DNA of 64,000 bases from Aphis gossypii (GCF_020184175.1 NC_065533.1:49018351-49082350), one strand, 5' to 3'. Positions 25,556 to 38,297 are shown, counted from the first letter of the stretch. Numbers and translations: made by a program. The notes: a model not told the origin generated them from the sequence alone.

Positions 25556-26639
25556 ACATAAAACATATTTAATTGTTGACGATTATTGACGGTCGAGAGA
25601 ATAATAGTTCGTATTTTTTAATAGCTAAACTGGTAACGTTTAGTGACTACTCACATTATGTAGGTACCTAGGTATATCATAATTATAACATATATCTAAA
25701 ATTTAAAAATAAAAAAATAAAAACATACAAATATGTTTATTTTTCAAAACTAATAAAAAAATCATATGAAAGAATTCTTTAAAATAAAAAAAAAAAAAAA
25801 ACATTAATAAAGAGATATAAAACTGAAATATTACCTAATATGTACCCAATTAAAATGTATAAACAATAACATGAAATATTATGTACTCATATTAACGTTT
25901 GTTTCTAAATTATTTATTTACGTTGTGTAATAACGTTATTGCAGTAGGTAATACTAAATCGTTCGACCTATACACACTTACTGCTGGATTTAGTATTTTG
26001 AAAGCCCTTAGCCTATCCTTAAACCCTTAATAATGGCTATTATTTTTCAGTTCCACGTACCTAATAATTATATACTAAAATGTATTGAAAAAATATTTTG
26101 ATCAAAAGTATGGTTCATTTTATTAAAATAATTAACACAAAAAATATATAATACAAGTATAATACATTAAAAATAGTTAATTAATACACTTTTAAACTTC
26201 GTTGCTGCAAATTGAACTACTTGAGAAAAATTTAATGATTTAAGTATGTCACTTTCAGTACTTAAAAGAGTATGGCATCACAATACTATCATAGCATGAA
26301 ATCATCGAAGTTCGAAATTTATTTTTTATGAATTTCATTTTTAAAATTGATTATTGTACAAGTTCTTAACTATCGAATATAAATTTTTATTCTTATTTTT
26401 GTTTAAGTTATGGTTTTAATTTGTAGTGCATATTCCTATTTATATTAGCTTTGTGTTATATTTGAATAATTATATATATAAACCACTTTATATGGACTCT
26501 CTCATTTTGTAGTATTCCGGCGCCTCTTGGGACCTCCTCCTCTTTCAAAAAAAAAAAAAAAAAATCGGCCCTACTTATACATGCTGTTGTCAACTAACAT
26601 TAATATTTACAAGTTCTAAAAAAATGCGCGAATTGAGTG
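25556..26639. other. Spacer between the inverted tandem-repeat arrays
   Basis: AT-rich, no significant reading frame. A GC-richer islet with GGCGCCTCTTGGGACCTCC lies at 26520-26543, followed by an 18-A tract. It may be the interior of a foldback-type element whose arms are the 33-bp repeats. Confidence 0.4.
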
Positions 26640-26735
26640 TAAGACGATAACATTATACCTTTTTATTGACCGAGTGCAGTTTAAATATTATCTTTTCAAG
26701 TGTTTTGCAACTTTAGTGCAGTTCGAACGTTTTAG
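26640..26735 (-). repeat. Inverted copy of the 33-bp repeat unit, about two units
   Basis: On the minus strand the units read TCGAACTGCACT, A-rich spacer, then TTAAACTGCACTCGG and AAAAAGGTATAATGT. These match the plus-strand array at 25412-25555, with more divergence. Confidence 0.55.
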
Positions 26736-26739
26736 TTTA

Positions 26740-27410
26740 GTAAGCATATATATAGGATACACACACACCCCCGAACTTATAAAATACACTATACTTACAT
26801 TAGTAACACGACCGATCGTTTCTGGTTAGCCAATTCCAAATGACCCGCCTTAAAAGAATTGAATTATTTATGTCGTGTGAACAAATTTCTAAGTTTTCAA
26901 TTATTGTTACATTATATCGTGTACAGTGTATCAATACTCACATACAAACGTATAATACAGTATACATGCGTACCAGAAAGCTGCAGTAAAACCGATACAC
27001 ACCGGAATACCGTAATACCAATAACTAGGGACACATTGTGCTATCGATGTAACACAATAATAATTTCGTATAATAATTTCAATACGATCATATACCCGGT
27101 ATGCGTTGGCCGTTGGCATTTATACTATTATATAATATAATACGTGTATTAAACGTATAAATATTATAATAAAATACGAATGCTTACAGTAATATTATCA
27201 TTATGCAAAACATATATTAAATTAAAATTAAAATAATATTATTACAGAATACAGTAAATATAATAATACGTCGGTTTTTATTTTATATAAATAATCATAA
27301 TAAACACATTTACGTAATAATTAATACCGATCGTGATGTGTGTGTGTGTACTATATACGCATAACCAATTTTTTTGTACTATATACTTTGTAATTTTTTT
27401 CCGATAGAAC
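26740..27410. other. AT-rich DNA without recognisable genes
   Basis: Overlapping 93- and 62-codon frames on opposite strands at 26859-27140 have no recognisable domain and look like chance. Confidence 0.5.
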
Positions 27411-27414
27411 CACC

Positions 27415-27474
27415 CTATATAGTGGACATTTCATAATTCCCCGCGGACGTCCACTGTAAAGGGGCTTCGCTGTA
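27415..27474 (-). mobile_element. Terminal fragment resembling a pogo/mariner-type MITE
   Basis: Read on the minus strand it begins TACAGCGAAGCCCC, continues TTTACAGTGGACGTCC and GCGGGGAATT, and ends GTGGACATTTC-like in inverted form. This TACAGTGAA(A/G)CC(C/T)C style of end, with a TA at the boundary, is typical of Tc1/mariner/pogo-related elements. The internal AGTGGACAT / GACGTCCACT pair forms a hairpin. The other terminus was not found nearby, so it may be truncated. Confidence 0.35.
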
Positions 27475-27830
27475 ATGTATATATATATACAAATTTATTA
27501 AACGTGTAGGTAAACACTATACAATATACAAATATCCACACGGTCATATCGTCGTCGGGTACCTACCTATACACACACGAATCGACGTGAAAATTTGATG
27601 AAAATCGAAACCTTTAAAAAAGCTCACGTACGGCCTGCGATTATATTATCATATATAATACGACACAAATATTTAACTTTTTTTTTTTTTTGTTAATCGC
27701 CCGAGCCCGATCCCGGCGGCGGCGGGGCGGTGTCCCGATATAATATTGTAGACTTACCGCGAATGCCTAACCCCGCGCGAATTTTCACCAATAACATCGT
27801 AACGCTCCGCGCCGCGACGGTGTTGTTATT

Positions 27831-27863
27831 ACGACGATGACGACGACGACGACGACGAGGACG
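27831..27863. repeat. (GAC)n microsatellite
   Basis: About nine GAC-type units with one interruption, inside CpG-rich patch 3. Confidence 0.8.
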
Positions 27864-27901
27864 ATTGTTTTGGTTATCGTCACCGCGCTGATTTATAAAT
27901 A

Positions 27902-27931
<30 letters not shown>
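27902..27931. repeat. (ATT)n microsatellite
   Basis: Ten tandem ATT units, only 40 bp from the (GAC)n tract. Confidence 0.9.
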
Positions 27932-27932
<1 letters not shown>

Positions 27933-29480
27933 ACGAACGACATCGTGACGGTCTCGTTTGCAGACGGTGCACCACTCGCGACGCCCTACGACGCGCACGC
28001 ACACGTCACAAGCGGCGGTGCAGGTCCGCGGACGGGTGTGAGAGACGGTGACGGCGGTGAAAACGACTCCACCACCGCCACCACCACCGCCATCACCACT
28101 ATCGTCGTGACGACGACGACCGGCACCGCTACCGCACACCACCGCCGTCGTGACCACCGTCAACGCGGCGACCGTCATCGGAGGTGGTGCGATGTGATGG
28201 GTACCGCCGCCGTCGACCGCGACCTCGGACAAACGTCACGCCGCCGAGTGGCCGGGGCCCTGATATAACCGCGTGGCTCGAGGATACTATGGAGTGATGG
28301 CGAGGGAAGTGAGTACATAATATTATACGTATATTTACAATATATATATACTACGGTTCCGGTGCAAAAACGTCGCGTCACAATACGCGTTGTATTATTA
28401 TTATATTATCGCCGCCCGTCGTATTGTTATTATTAAAATATAATATTATGTCATGCGCGTTTGGCGGTCGCAGCAGCCGACGAGGTGCGGTGTACATAAG
28501 TCCGCTTCCGCGACGTCGCTCTCATCGCTATAGAACGTCGTAGTTATCAAGCCGCGACGATCGTAATATTATACGCGACGCGCGTATATATATATATATG
28601 TATGGGTCGCTGTCGGGCCCCGTCGTACCTATTATACGTACATATTGTGTTTATAGGGCCGTTGTGTCGCGCTGTCGGGTAATAATATAGTATTTCGCCG
28701 CTGTCGCTCGTTCCCACGACACAATACCCGAGTACGCAGTTGTTGTTGTAATACCGTTTACATATTATTATTATTATTATAATATAGGTACGCGTCGTGT
28801 GGTTTGCATTCGTCGTCTTTTATATATATATATGACGCGTTCGTATTATTATATATTATAATAATAATAATATTGTACCGCGGTTACCGCGTCATTCGAG
28901 CGGTTAAGACCCGAACGACGCGGCGCAACTGTCGATGCGAGGTGCCGTTTGTTAAAAGGGACTCGCACACTACTGCAATAACTGCAGCGTGTCCGTTTCG
29001 TGTCCGTTCCGATATTATTATAATAATGTTATCTCGATTCACGATAAAATCGTCACCGTTTATTAATACAATGAAACTATTCTATTCAACAAAGTCTCGT
29101 AGACGTTATTCGTATTGTAGAGGAATTCGTTCAATAAAAAATTTCACTGAAAGTTTCACTGTAAATCAGTGCTTACGGCCACCGATCCCTCGCGGAAAAC
29201 GATTTTCACGAAAACTGTCGACGTCCTACCTATATAAGATTGAATACACGTCGAACGGGTGGGGCCCGGTATGGCTGTTGTTTGAGGGTCGACGATTAGG
29301 CGATTTCGGATCTCGACGTCGTCGCCGCCGCCGCCTGGAATCTGTGCTTTTACGTCGTAAAAATTTCGAATGCGACTATTATACAATTCACCGTTCGAAT
29401 TTTATGGCCCGACTCACGTCTTACACCGTTTTGATAACTTTAAAGTCACCTGTTAAACGTGTTTGTTCGATTTGAATCCA

Positions 29481-32400
29481 ACACAAAAATGTCTACACAG
29501 ACCGTACGGGGGACGCTTTCCGTTTTTAACTTTTAGTTTCATTGCAATCATTATGATTTGATAAAATCCACAAATCAATACTTTCCAATTACAGTTTAAG
29601 AGCAAATAGTTGAGATTAAATTTTTTTAAAGTTTTCCGTACGATCTATAGACATTTTCCCGCTGAATTCAAATCTTTTTAAGACTTAAAATCGGCCAGTA
29701 TCAACTGAATTTAATTTTGTCAAAACTTTAAGTCTTCAACTTTTGAGAGTGCGAGACTAAATAAATAATAAAATAAAAAACGTGAAACTAAAAAAGAAAA
29801 AAAGCATTTCATACTCGGACCACTAATAATATGTCCGCGGAACACTACCGGTTTTGAAAACAGTGAACAGCAGTCTAGCTAGAATTTAAAATCACACGAT
29901 CAACATTTGAAAAAATTCGATTTCGAGGTAATCTTGGTATAGCGTTAGTATATGCAATAAAATTTTTACGATCACATTTTGATATGCCAACCTGCAGAAA
30001 AATAGGATTTTATATGACATGACGAGTTTTGAATCGCGCTTAAATTTTTGAACCACGTGCTTAAACGGTTCCGAGTTATTATAATATAAGGTGACGTGAT
30101 GGTTGATGATTTTTTCTTACCTATATTATATTCTGTATACAAGTAGTGGCGTGGTTGCGACGTAATCGTATCGAATCGTCAAATATTCATTTAAATACGA
30201 TATAATACGCATAGGTACCTGCAAATACGGTATTACAAAAATATATTTTTTACCCTATAATATCCAAAATGTACGATATATTTTCAAGTGTTCATTCTCT
30301 CTTCCCATTTTTCATTTCATTGTAGATAGTATTAGGTACCTAAGTTATTTGTTATCATTTCAAAGTTCGTGAAAAGTTGGGCAATAAATGAAAATAATTA
30401 TTTTAAATAAAGTTATAAATTAATGTTAAATCTGAAGTAAAAAAATAAAATAAAAATAAATTATAAATTTAACTTGCTAAGCTTAAAATGGGAACAAATA
30501 TCAAGTAAAAAATGTATCTATTTTTCGATTATTTTGTGGAACACGTAAATATTTTTTACCTATAACTATATATAATATTATTTTAATAAAAAAATAACAG
30601 AAATTATACGTAGAATTAGATTATTTTTGTTTAAAACCGCGTATACCGATATTTAATGCACATTAAAAGACCATTAAAACCAACAATTAAAAAAAAAAAA
30701 AATTACATTAACTTGATGGATTATTTTTAAGCTAATCAAAAAAAGCCAAGTTATTTTAACAGTTAATGAAAGTAGTTAAGGTAAAAAGTAAAAAATAACT
30801 TTACTGTCTACTTAAACTAGTAAACTTATAGTTAATGACCATATTCTTTACGTATTATATACGTAGGTGTATACCTTATAATAATATCTTATAACCTAAT
30901 CTGTAAAGAAGAGACAGTAATTCAGTATTACCACTATTACCTATTATTTACACGTTTGTTAAAAAAAAAAATTATGTATTTTAAAATCAGTCTTGCAGAC
31001 TACAGTTACCGCGTAATTCTATAATACTGTAATATTTCAAATATAATTTCCTAAATCATAATAGTAGCTGATAACTCGGAGTAAGATTATATAATATAAT
31101 GATAAATAAATGCGAGTTTATAAATAATTTTTACTATCAATTATATTAATAATATTGTATAATACACAAAATAAACAAAATCAAAATAATATAGTGCGAT
31201 TAAATTTTAATTCTCTACCGCCTTAAAGCCGTTTTCCAAAGTTATATTAAAAAGCGCCTCGTATATCAAGATATCGGATTTTATTTCTCACCAAGATAAA
31301 TAAATGTAATAAAATGTTATAGTATACTTCATTGCCCTCTACAATAGTACCATATACATCGTTCGTGTGTGTAGTGTGTACATTGTGAGTACTATAAATA
31401 ATATTAAACTACCCAGACGATAAAAAAAAAAAATCATAATTTTGGTATAATAATATTTTAACACTCCACTTTATATATTTATTTTCGAATCTAATTAGAA
31501 ATAGAATAGCGACGCTGCAATCGCCCCAGATTATATGATTTCCCAAAAGCAGTGATGACGTTCGAACGGTTTATTTTTCCATTTTTAATGGCGGTGAGTA
31601 TATTTTTTGATTGTGTTGCAGTACGATAAAAAAAAAAAAAAAAAAACGTGTTCAAAATATTTATTATTCATTTGCCGATGAAATATTTAGGAGAGGCGCG
31701 GTATATTTCTAAAACGTAAGCTGCGCTCTGTATCTAATATATGTATACACACATGACTGTTCTTTTTAAGTATGTAAATATAGATTCAATAAATAACTAA
31801 TGACTGGCGTGATTAAAGGGCATGCGGTAAATTGATTCCAAAGGATGATATTTGCATTTTAATTAACTGTGCACTTAAACCTCATAATTATATTTCATAA
31901 ACGTAGGTAAATTACGGTTAACTTACATTTATTAGTTATTTGTATAATGATTATCCGTGCAAAATACAGTATTAGTTGTAATAACAAATAAATAGGTAAT
32001 GCAGGTAAGTATCTTAACAGTTCAATTTTATTATATTATAGTTTGTATTGCATAATTTGAAATCACTGTTAAAAACATTAAATATTATGTCTTCTTATAA
32101 TCCCACCGATTATTCCAAAACTGATAATTATTATAGAAATTATTTACAATGATTGAATATTGTTCGACATAGTAATCATTTTTGAACGAATACCTATAAT
32201 AAGTTCTTAATCGTAATATTGGTATTGTAATGATTTTAACATAATTATAAATAATGAAAGCTGTTAAGTTTATTTTTGATAAATCATAGAGTTTACGAAT
32301 AATTCATTACTTATTTTGATTGAAAATGAAGTATTATAATTTTATTCATTTAAATTTAAATGTGTATAAAGTAACTGGGTGAATATGTATAGAATTACCT

Positions 32401-35400
32401 ATAACATGATTAATAAATTATTTTTTTGTAATATACTTAAATATTTTAATTAATTTTTATTATTTTATTACACGTATATTATTACTCTTATACATTGAAA
32501 TCACATTCAAAACTATTTTACAGTTCAATTTACATAAAAACTATTAAATTCTAAAACGTTATTAATTAATAATTTATAGCATGAAATAATTTGAAAATAT
32601 AAGAAGGCAGTCTATAGCGTGCCACGGAAATTTTCAATTTATATATTTATTTTTTTTTTATTCTTAGTAAATATAATTTAATTAATTAAATGTTAAATTA
32701 TTGTTTTTAAATATTTTACTTTATGGATTAATTTTAAATAAGTTCTTATTTTTTCATCAAACAACTATAAAATATTTCATTGTCTAGTACTCTTGTCTCT
32801 TGAACTTTTATTTGAATCTACTTACAAAATATTTTCATGTCTACATAGCATCAATCTAGGTAATTTGTACATATTTACAATACCAGCACATGTTATAATA
32901 GACGTAGATCATACCTGAAGGTTACTGGTATTATTTATGGGTGAAAGGGTTGGGGAAGATTATCTGAAGGGTAATTGTATAAAATTATTTACTGCTAAGT
33001 ATATTTCTTCTATTGATATCAATCTTTTATTTCCAATTGAATAGTAATGGAGATAATTAAGGCATTAAAACTACTTCTTGCTTAGTTGATTTTTTTTCAT
33101 ATACATGTATATTGTATAATGTACGTAATGGTGTGTTTCAAATAATATAAAATACTTATTGTTTCATAAGCTATTAACGAAAATATGCATTTTCTGAAGT
33201 AGAATATCATTTGGAATATTTGGATGTATAAAAATTAACAATTTTGGAATATTATGTTTAGTTAGTATATTAAGTTTATGTTGAGAAGAATAGTATAGCA
33301 GTCTCCAATATTTTACAGAGTATAAAAGGTTTATACTACAGAGGGGCTGTGAAGTGGTCCATAATCCTTATAAAATTAAAATACTTATAACTAAGGGCAC
33401 TAGGGCTGTAATTTCGATGTACTTCACATCAAATTTTTAAATTTTATTTTTTTATTTTAAAAAGTTATTTTGTAACGTTCTATTGAAATTTTTACCTAAT
33501 CGAATATTATAATATATCAATTGTATCAAATAAATCTGTTTGATGTAAAATCAAGATTGAGCGTGAAGACGGAAAAATAAAAGAGAATAATATTTTTTTT
33601 TTTCGATTCAAATTATGAAATTATATAATTCTGCAATTTTTTTTTAAATTTAGTAAAAAAATATATTTTGGTTTAAAACGTATTTAAAATAAAATAAAAT
33701 AAATATTTTAAGTGCGATATTGTATATTTTTTTCGATTATGAGAACATTTTTTTTTTTCTCCATTACAATTGTTACCTATAGGTAGTATAACTTATATTC
33801 CCAACCTTATGAGTAACTCATAAACTATTCGTATAAGATCTGGTTTTTATGTATCGAAGTACTTCGAACAATATTCTACTTTGGAATAAAGAATTAAAAA
33901 TGTATGTTGTCAATTGTCATCAAACAAGTAAAAGCTTAACATTTTTTTTATTGAGCTAAAATAAACTTTGGTTTCATAGGAAACTAGTTATAAACAGTTT
34001 TGATTAAACTAATTGTTTTAGATTTTTAATAAAATGACAAATGTATTGATTTTACAGTGATATATATATACATATATACATTTTTTTATTTGTTATAATT
34101 TTTTGGGGCAATAAAATACTATAAAATAAATAAATATAAAGAAAAATAAATGAAGTTATGGAATAATGGGCGTTTTTATCCAATACCAATACTTGATATC
34201 AGAAATTTTGATTTTTTTATCGTAATTCAACAAACTAACCGTTGGTAGGTACTTTAAATTTTTGCCAAATGTTTATAATGCCATTTTCTATACGTGATAA
34301 AATTTTCAAAAATATTCCGATTCTTTTTGAGTTATTTATAAATACTTTAGATGTTCAAAGTATTTTATAGTTTTATTTTAAAAATGTCAAAATGTATAGC
34401 TAGGTCAAAATATTTGAAAAAGTAATACAACTAATACAAGGTTTCTCATAAACAGTTCATCTACTATTTAAAAAATATCGAAAATATGACAAGTTATTTT
34501 ATGTGTATTTCATGTTACAATATTGAAAAACTCGTTAAAATTCCAACGATTTCAAATTATATTGCAATGTATTTTTTTTTTTGTATTCTTTTTGCATTCT
34601 TTAATTTTATATCTAAGATTTGAAAGTTTAGTTCAAGATTCTCTTAATTTTTTTCAACCTTTAACAAAAGATTAATTTTACGAGAAGTTTCATTAATTTT
34701 ATAGAACCGTTTGAAGTTTATTTTTTACGAAATTGTTTATTCAATCGTATATTGAATTATATCATGTCAAACGAGCTTTTTTTATATATTTTGTTTACTT
34801 CATTCAATAAATTAATCAATAACTGTAGATAATTGAAATTTTCTCCAAAATTAGATATTACCGTAAAATGTCTCATTTATAGCTATTTAAATTAGTATGA
34901 ATAATGTACTAGTTATTTTAAATTAATTTTGATTTAGCTTAATTATAGATATCTTAAATTTGAAGTACAAGTTTCATCATAAATCGCACTTAAAGTAATA
35001 AATCGTAAAGTAAAAATATTAAAAACACATGGTACAATTATTTTATAAGCATTGTAATTTAAATTATGACAAAATACATAAAAACCATAAAAATGAGTTG
35101 GCAATTTATAAAATATTGAATCTTTATATCTAAAATTTGAGTATCTAATTCAATGTTGTTCATAACTCACAAGTGATTCAATTTTAAATTTGGACGAAAT
35201 TACATATTATTAAATAATGAATAACGGTGTTAATATTATTTCGTTAAAATTCAAATACATCATTCACGAGGGATTTAAATTTTTTACGTACATTATACAT
35301 TTTATTATACACAATAATATTTTCAAAATATTTACATTTATTTTAATATATTACATATTTATGTCATAAACCTCTTCACAATGACGGTAAAATAATATTG

Positions 35401-35510
35401 ACTCATAAGTTAGTAAGAATTACCTATATAATATTTGATTTTATTAAAATAATTTAATACTAATGATATAATAAATTCAATGTTTTTTGTAAAAATTAAA
35501 TCAACCAACT
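29481..35510. other. AT-rich DNA without recognisable genes
   Basis: No open reading frame above threshold occurs in this 6-kb interval. Homopolymer A/T tracts are frequent. A CpG-containing transition continues to about 30200. Part of dispersed module R2 lies inverted at 34240-34410. A segment at 32598-32635 (AAGAAGGCAG, CTATAGCGTGCCACGG) resembles the sequence into which the LTR element inserted. Confidence 0.55.
34240..34410 (-). repeat. Dispersed repeat module R2, copy in inverse orientation
   Basis: On the minus strand it contains TTATAAATAACTCAAAAAGA, as in the copy near 9110 (TTATAAATAACTCGAAAAGA). Divergence is high and boundaries are uncertain. Confidence 0.4.
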
Positions 35511-35569
35511 GTAAAATAAATGTGTAAAATAAATAATTTTAATAGAAATATTAAAAAACATATTGTCAT

Positions 35570-35700
35570 TAAATTTATAGTTATATAAGCCGACATACCA
35601 TCTCCATTCAAAATCATTTTTCGTATACAGAGATATATCATTGAACTTAAAATGAACACTTCAATTCAGTGTCCAAGTCGATACGTACCGTATAACTGTT
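35570..35700 (+). repeat. Dispersed repeat family R1, copy d
   Basis: TATAAGCCGACATACCATCT, then CATTCAAAATCATTTTTCGT, then ATATATCATTGAACTTAAAA. Same order as the other R1 copies. Confidence 0.6.
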
Positions 35701-36469
35701 TTTTCGTTTTTAATTTTATCGTATAATTTGATTTTTTTAAAGTTTATACTCTAACATTGTACTTAAGATGTTTAGAATTTTACATTCTTCGAGCTCCTTT
35801 TTATATTTATTGCATTTCATCTGTAGGTTATAATATGGTCTGTTAATCATGTTACTCCGCAGATTTCACATATAAGTGAATCTTCTTTTAATAATTATTA
35901 AAATAAAGAAATAATAAAAAGAAAATGTTTAAAAAATGTAACAGTTTTTGAAGTTATTGGTGTACTCAATTAGTGTTTTTTAATAAAAGAAACATCTTAA
36001 ATAAAATACTATCATTTTTGATGGGAATGATGTAGTTTTATGAAAATAAGTACCACATAAAAAGGATCACAGTGATTAAGTTATGTGAAAGATGTAAAAT
36101 AAAAAATTACAATATTTCCTGTATGATAATATAAAAACATTGTGTATAGAAAAAACTAACGTAAAATGTAAATAAGAAACGCGATACTCGGAGTGCAATT
36201 GATCTCATTGAGGTAATCATACAAATCCACTTATAATAAAAGTAGTGAATACTTTTAGTTAAAAAGAAAACAATTCTTTTCTATCACTCTGAGGTTTTCA
36301 CACTGGTAGGTCTTCTCCATCACGTTATTAATGTTATGGATTAGGTTACCAAATTGTTGCTACCAAATTTACTTTTTGTATATAAATATTACACATTGTA
36401 AATATGTTTTGGAAAATCAATCTACCTTATCATTAAAAGTAAAATAAATGAATTAAATAGCAATATCAA

Positions 36470-36665
36470 AAAACATATCATGAAATGTACTTACTACTTA
36501 GTAATATAAGCTGACAGATCGTCTCCGCTCAGAATCGTTTTACGTAAACAATAATATATCTTTGAATTGCGATCTAATACATTCATTAAAATGATCCTCT
36601 CGACACTTATTATGTAGCAGAGAGCAGAGTGGTACCTACTTACTCACCTTTTTCTATACTAGCTT
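36470..36665 (+). repeat. Dispersed repeat family R1, copy e
   Basis: ATATAAGCTGACAGATCGTC, CGCTCAGAATCGTTTTACGT, ATATATCTTTGAATTG, then GCAGAGTGGTACCTACTTAC. It lies about 75 bp left of the LTR element, which appears to have inserted in or beside this repeat. Confidence 0.65.
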
Positions 36666-36733
36666 AACAAGTTAAAAAAAAAATACATTTTAAGACTAGA
36701 GTTATAAAAATGTGTAATGTTGAATACAAGAAG

Positions 36734-36737
36734 ACAG
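36734..36737. repeat. Target-site duplication, left copy (ACAG)
   Basis: ACAG directly precedes the left LTR, and the same four bases directly follow the right LTR at 42969-42972. A 4-bp duplication is typical of Ty3/Gypsy integrases. Confidence 0.9.
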
Positions 36738-37434
36738 TGTAACGTGCCACGTACAATCAGTTGAATGATGTCGATTTGGAAAAGGTTTTGTGAAATAATT
36801 GAACTCTCGAAATTATTCTAAGTGTTTTTTATTTAAAATTATTCTAAGTCCAATTAATTAATTTAATAAAACTTGTGAAAATATTCTAAGTCCAGGAGAC
36901 ATAAAATATTAAACTGGGTGACGTGAAGGTGCTTGCGCTAACTCTGGTGGATCACGTCTGAATTGTGCCTAATCTGGGCCCCCTTATATATCATACAGGG
37001 ACTCCCGCGGTACCTTCTGGTCCCTAATGGTCATCTGCACCTGCATCCGCTTCTTCCCACGCTTTGCGTTATCTGAACGATGTTGTGCGTCAATTATGTA
37101 TCTATAATATTCTACCGGGTGGGTAATTACGCACCTAGTATATTCTACCGGGTGGGTAATTACGCATCCACTTATTTCACCAAATAGCAATCATATAGCC
37201 ATTATTTCTAGCGGGTAGAAAGCATACGTGTGATGATACCTTTGATTAGTTATCTTTTACCTTTCATTTTAGGTCCCAAATTGTTGGTCTATACTCGATC
37301 ATTACTTGCTTAACTACTCGCCCTTAGCATAATTATGGGGATGTTTGTTATGCCCCCTAGCGTTGTGGTTATTGTCGGCTACAGAATGTAATTTATATAT
37401 TTTATATTTAATATAAGTATCAGAGCACGTTGCA
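36738..37434 (-). repeat. 3' LTR
   Basis: 697 bp, identical by eye to 42272-42968, with TG...CA ends. On the sense (minus) strand it starts TGCAACGTGC and ends CGTTACA. A TATAAAATATATAAA stretch near the sense start and an AATAAA near 36828-36833 are candidate promoter and polyadenylation signals. A 33-bp direct duplication containing CTACCGGGTGGGTAATTACG lies at 37108-37173. A 68-codon frame inside is not recognised. Confidence 0.93.
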
Positions 37435-37443
37435 CCTCCCCAC
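37435..37443 (-). other. Polypurine tract
   Basis: GTGGGGAGG on the sense strand, directly before the 3' LTR. It would prime plus-strand DNA synthesis. Confidence 0.75.
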
Positions 37444-38127
37444 GAAAAAAAAGGTTTATGTCTCAAAGACAGAAATCTTTCAAAGTTCAGTACAAAATAG
37501 TTAAATTACAAATTATTACAATATTATAGTGTTTACAATAATCGATTACAAGTCATTGATATAAGACATACATTACAATTCTCTGTATGCTTTTACATTT
37601 AAAGTATTTTCGTTATATAATATGAATATATGATGTATATGTTGTATATATAATTTTGATTAAATATGGGTTGATTACATCTACAAATGGTTAAATAGTT
37701 TGATTAAATATTTTGATTATAATATAATTAATGATTATATGGTTGGATTAAATATTTTTAAATATGTTGGTTAGTTTTCTTATAATTTATAATTGTGATT
37801 ACAATAAAATATAGTGTTAGTAAATAGTACAATATAGTGATTATAGTTAATTTGATAATTCCAATAAAATATGTGGTTAGTATAATGTGCTGATTACAAT
37901 AGTTTCTTATATGGTAAATTAATTAATACAAATAATATTTTTTTTTTTACTTATTATAATATATTAGTAGTACAAAATCTATAAAGTTCCCCACAATTCA
38001 AATTTATTTCCATATCCCAATAGTAACTTATTCGTACAGTATGTTTTCTTAAATCTAAGTGTATATATATATTTTAAACTTTTAAATTTTTATCGTTTCT
38101 CTTTTTTTTTTTTTTATTTTACGTTTT
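37444..38127 (-). other. Residual 3' region of the retrotransposon
   Basis: AT-rich, with no significant reading frame and no reverse transcriptase, RNase H or integrase motif. The boundary near 38128 is where the remaining pol sequence stops, so a deletion breakpoint probably lies at or left of it. Confidence 0.6.
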
Positions 38128-38289
38128 TTATAGATCACTTTCTTTTATTACATTTAATTCTATACGTTGCTCCTGTATTAATTCTTGTTTCTGTATTAAA
38201 ATATTTTTATTTTTCATTATCGGATCAGCTATTGGTATGGATATTATCATTTCCGTTCGTGGTTTAAGATATGTAAAACATATTTTATT
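38128..38289 (-). pseudogene. Pol linker remnant between protease and reverse transcriptase
   Basis: A 53-codon open segment, in the -1 frame relative to the protease frame, holds a motif of the type LKPRTEMIISIPI followed by KNKNILIQKQELI. A Pro-Arg-Thr/Ser-Glu motif followed by an isoleucine/valine-rich strand is the usual link between protease and reverse transcriptase in Ty3/Gypsy Pol. It ends at a TAA at 38128-38130, before any reverse transcriptase motif. The frame change from the protease implies an indel. Family assignment comes from motif recall and is moderately sure. Confidence 0.6.
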
Positions 38290-38297
38290 TTATTTAA

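Larger units (their letters stand above)
27758..28178 (-). other. Candidate minus-strand 5' exon, unknown low-complexity protein
   Basis: From an ATG at 28176-28178 the minus frame stays open to a GTAAGT donor at 27757, giving about 140 codons that end in phase 1. The product would contain a glycine run, an asparagine run encoded by the (ATT)n microsatellite, and an arginine-rich tract encoded by the (GAC)n region. These low-complexity stretches are produced by trinucleotide repeats and are weak evidence for coding. It may equally be untranslated first-exon sequence. Confidence 0.15.
27690..29480. promoter_or_regulatory. CpG-rich patch 3 with donor-like sites on both strands, possible divergent promoter
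   Basis: This is the largest CpG-rich region in the window, densest at 27700-28260 and at 28860-29340. A strong donor-like site (GCG then GTAAGT) lies on the minus strand at 27757, and a donor-like site (GAA then GTGAGT) lies on the plus strand at 28309. Reading frames are open on both strands at once, which reflects the scarcity of stops in CpG-rich DNA. A 223-codon plus-strand frame at 28804-29475 is the longest. It has no recognisable domain and its first ATG lies well inside. The arrangement fits a divergent promoter with first exons, by inference only. Confidence 0.4.

Noticed and set aside
27837..28268. 143-codon plus-strand frame rich in threonine and isoleucine
   Set aside because: It is built from the (GAC)n and (ATT)n microsatellites and mirrors the opposite-strand frame.
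36984..37190. 68-codon minus-strand frame, repeated at 42518-42724
   Set aside because: It lies within the LTRs, contains the duplicated 33-bp unit and has no recognisable domain. Its duplication only reflects the LTR pair.
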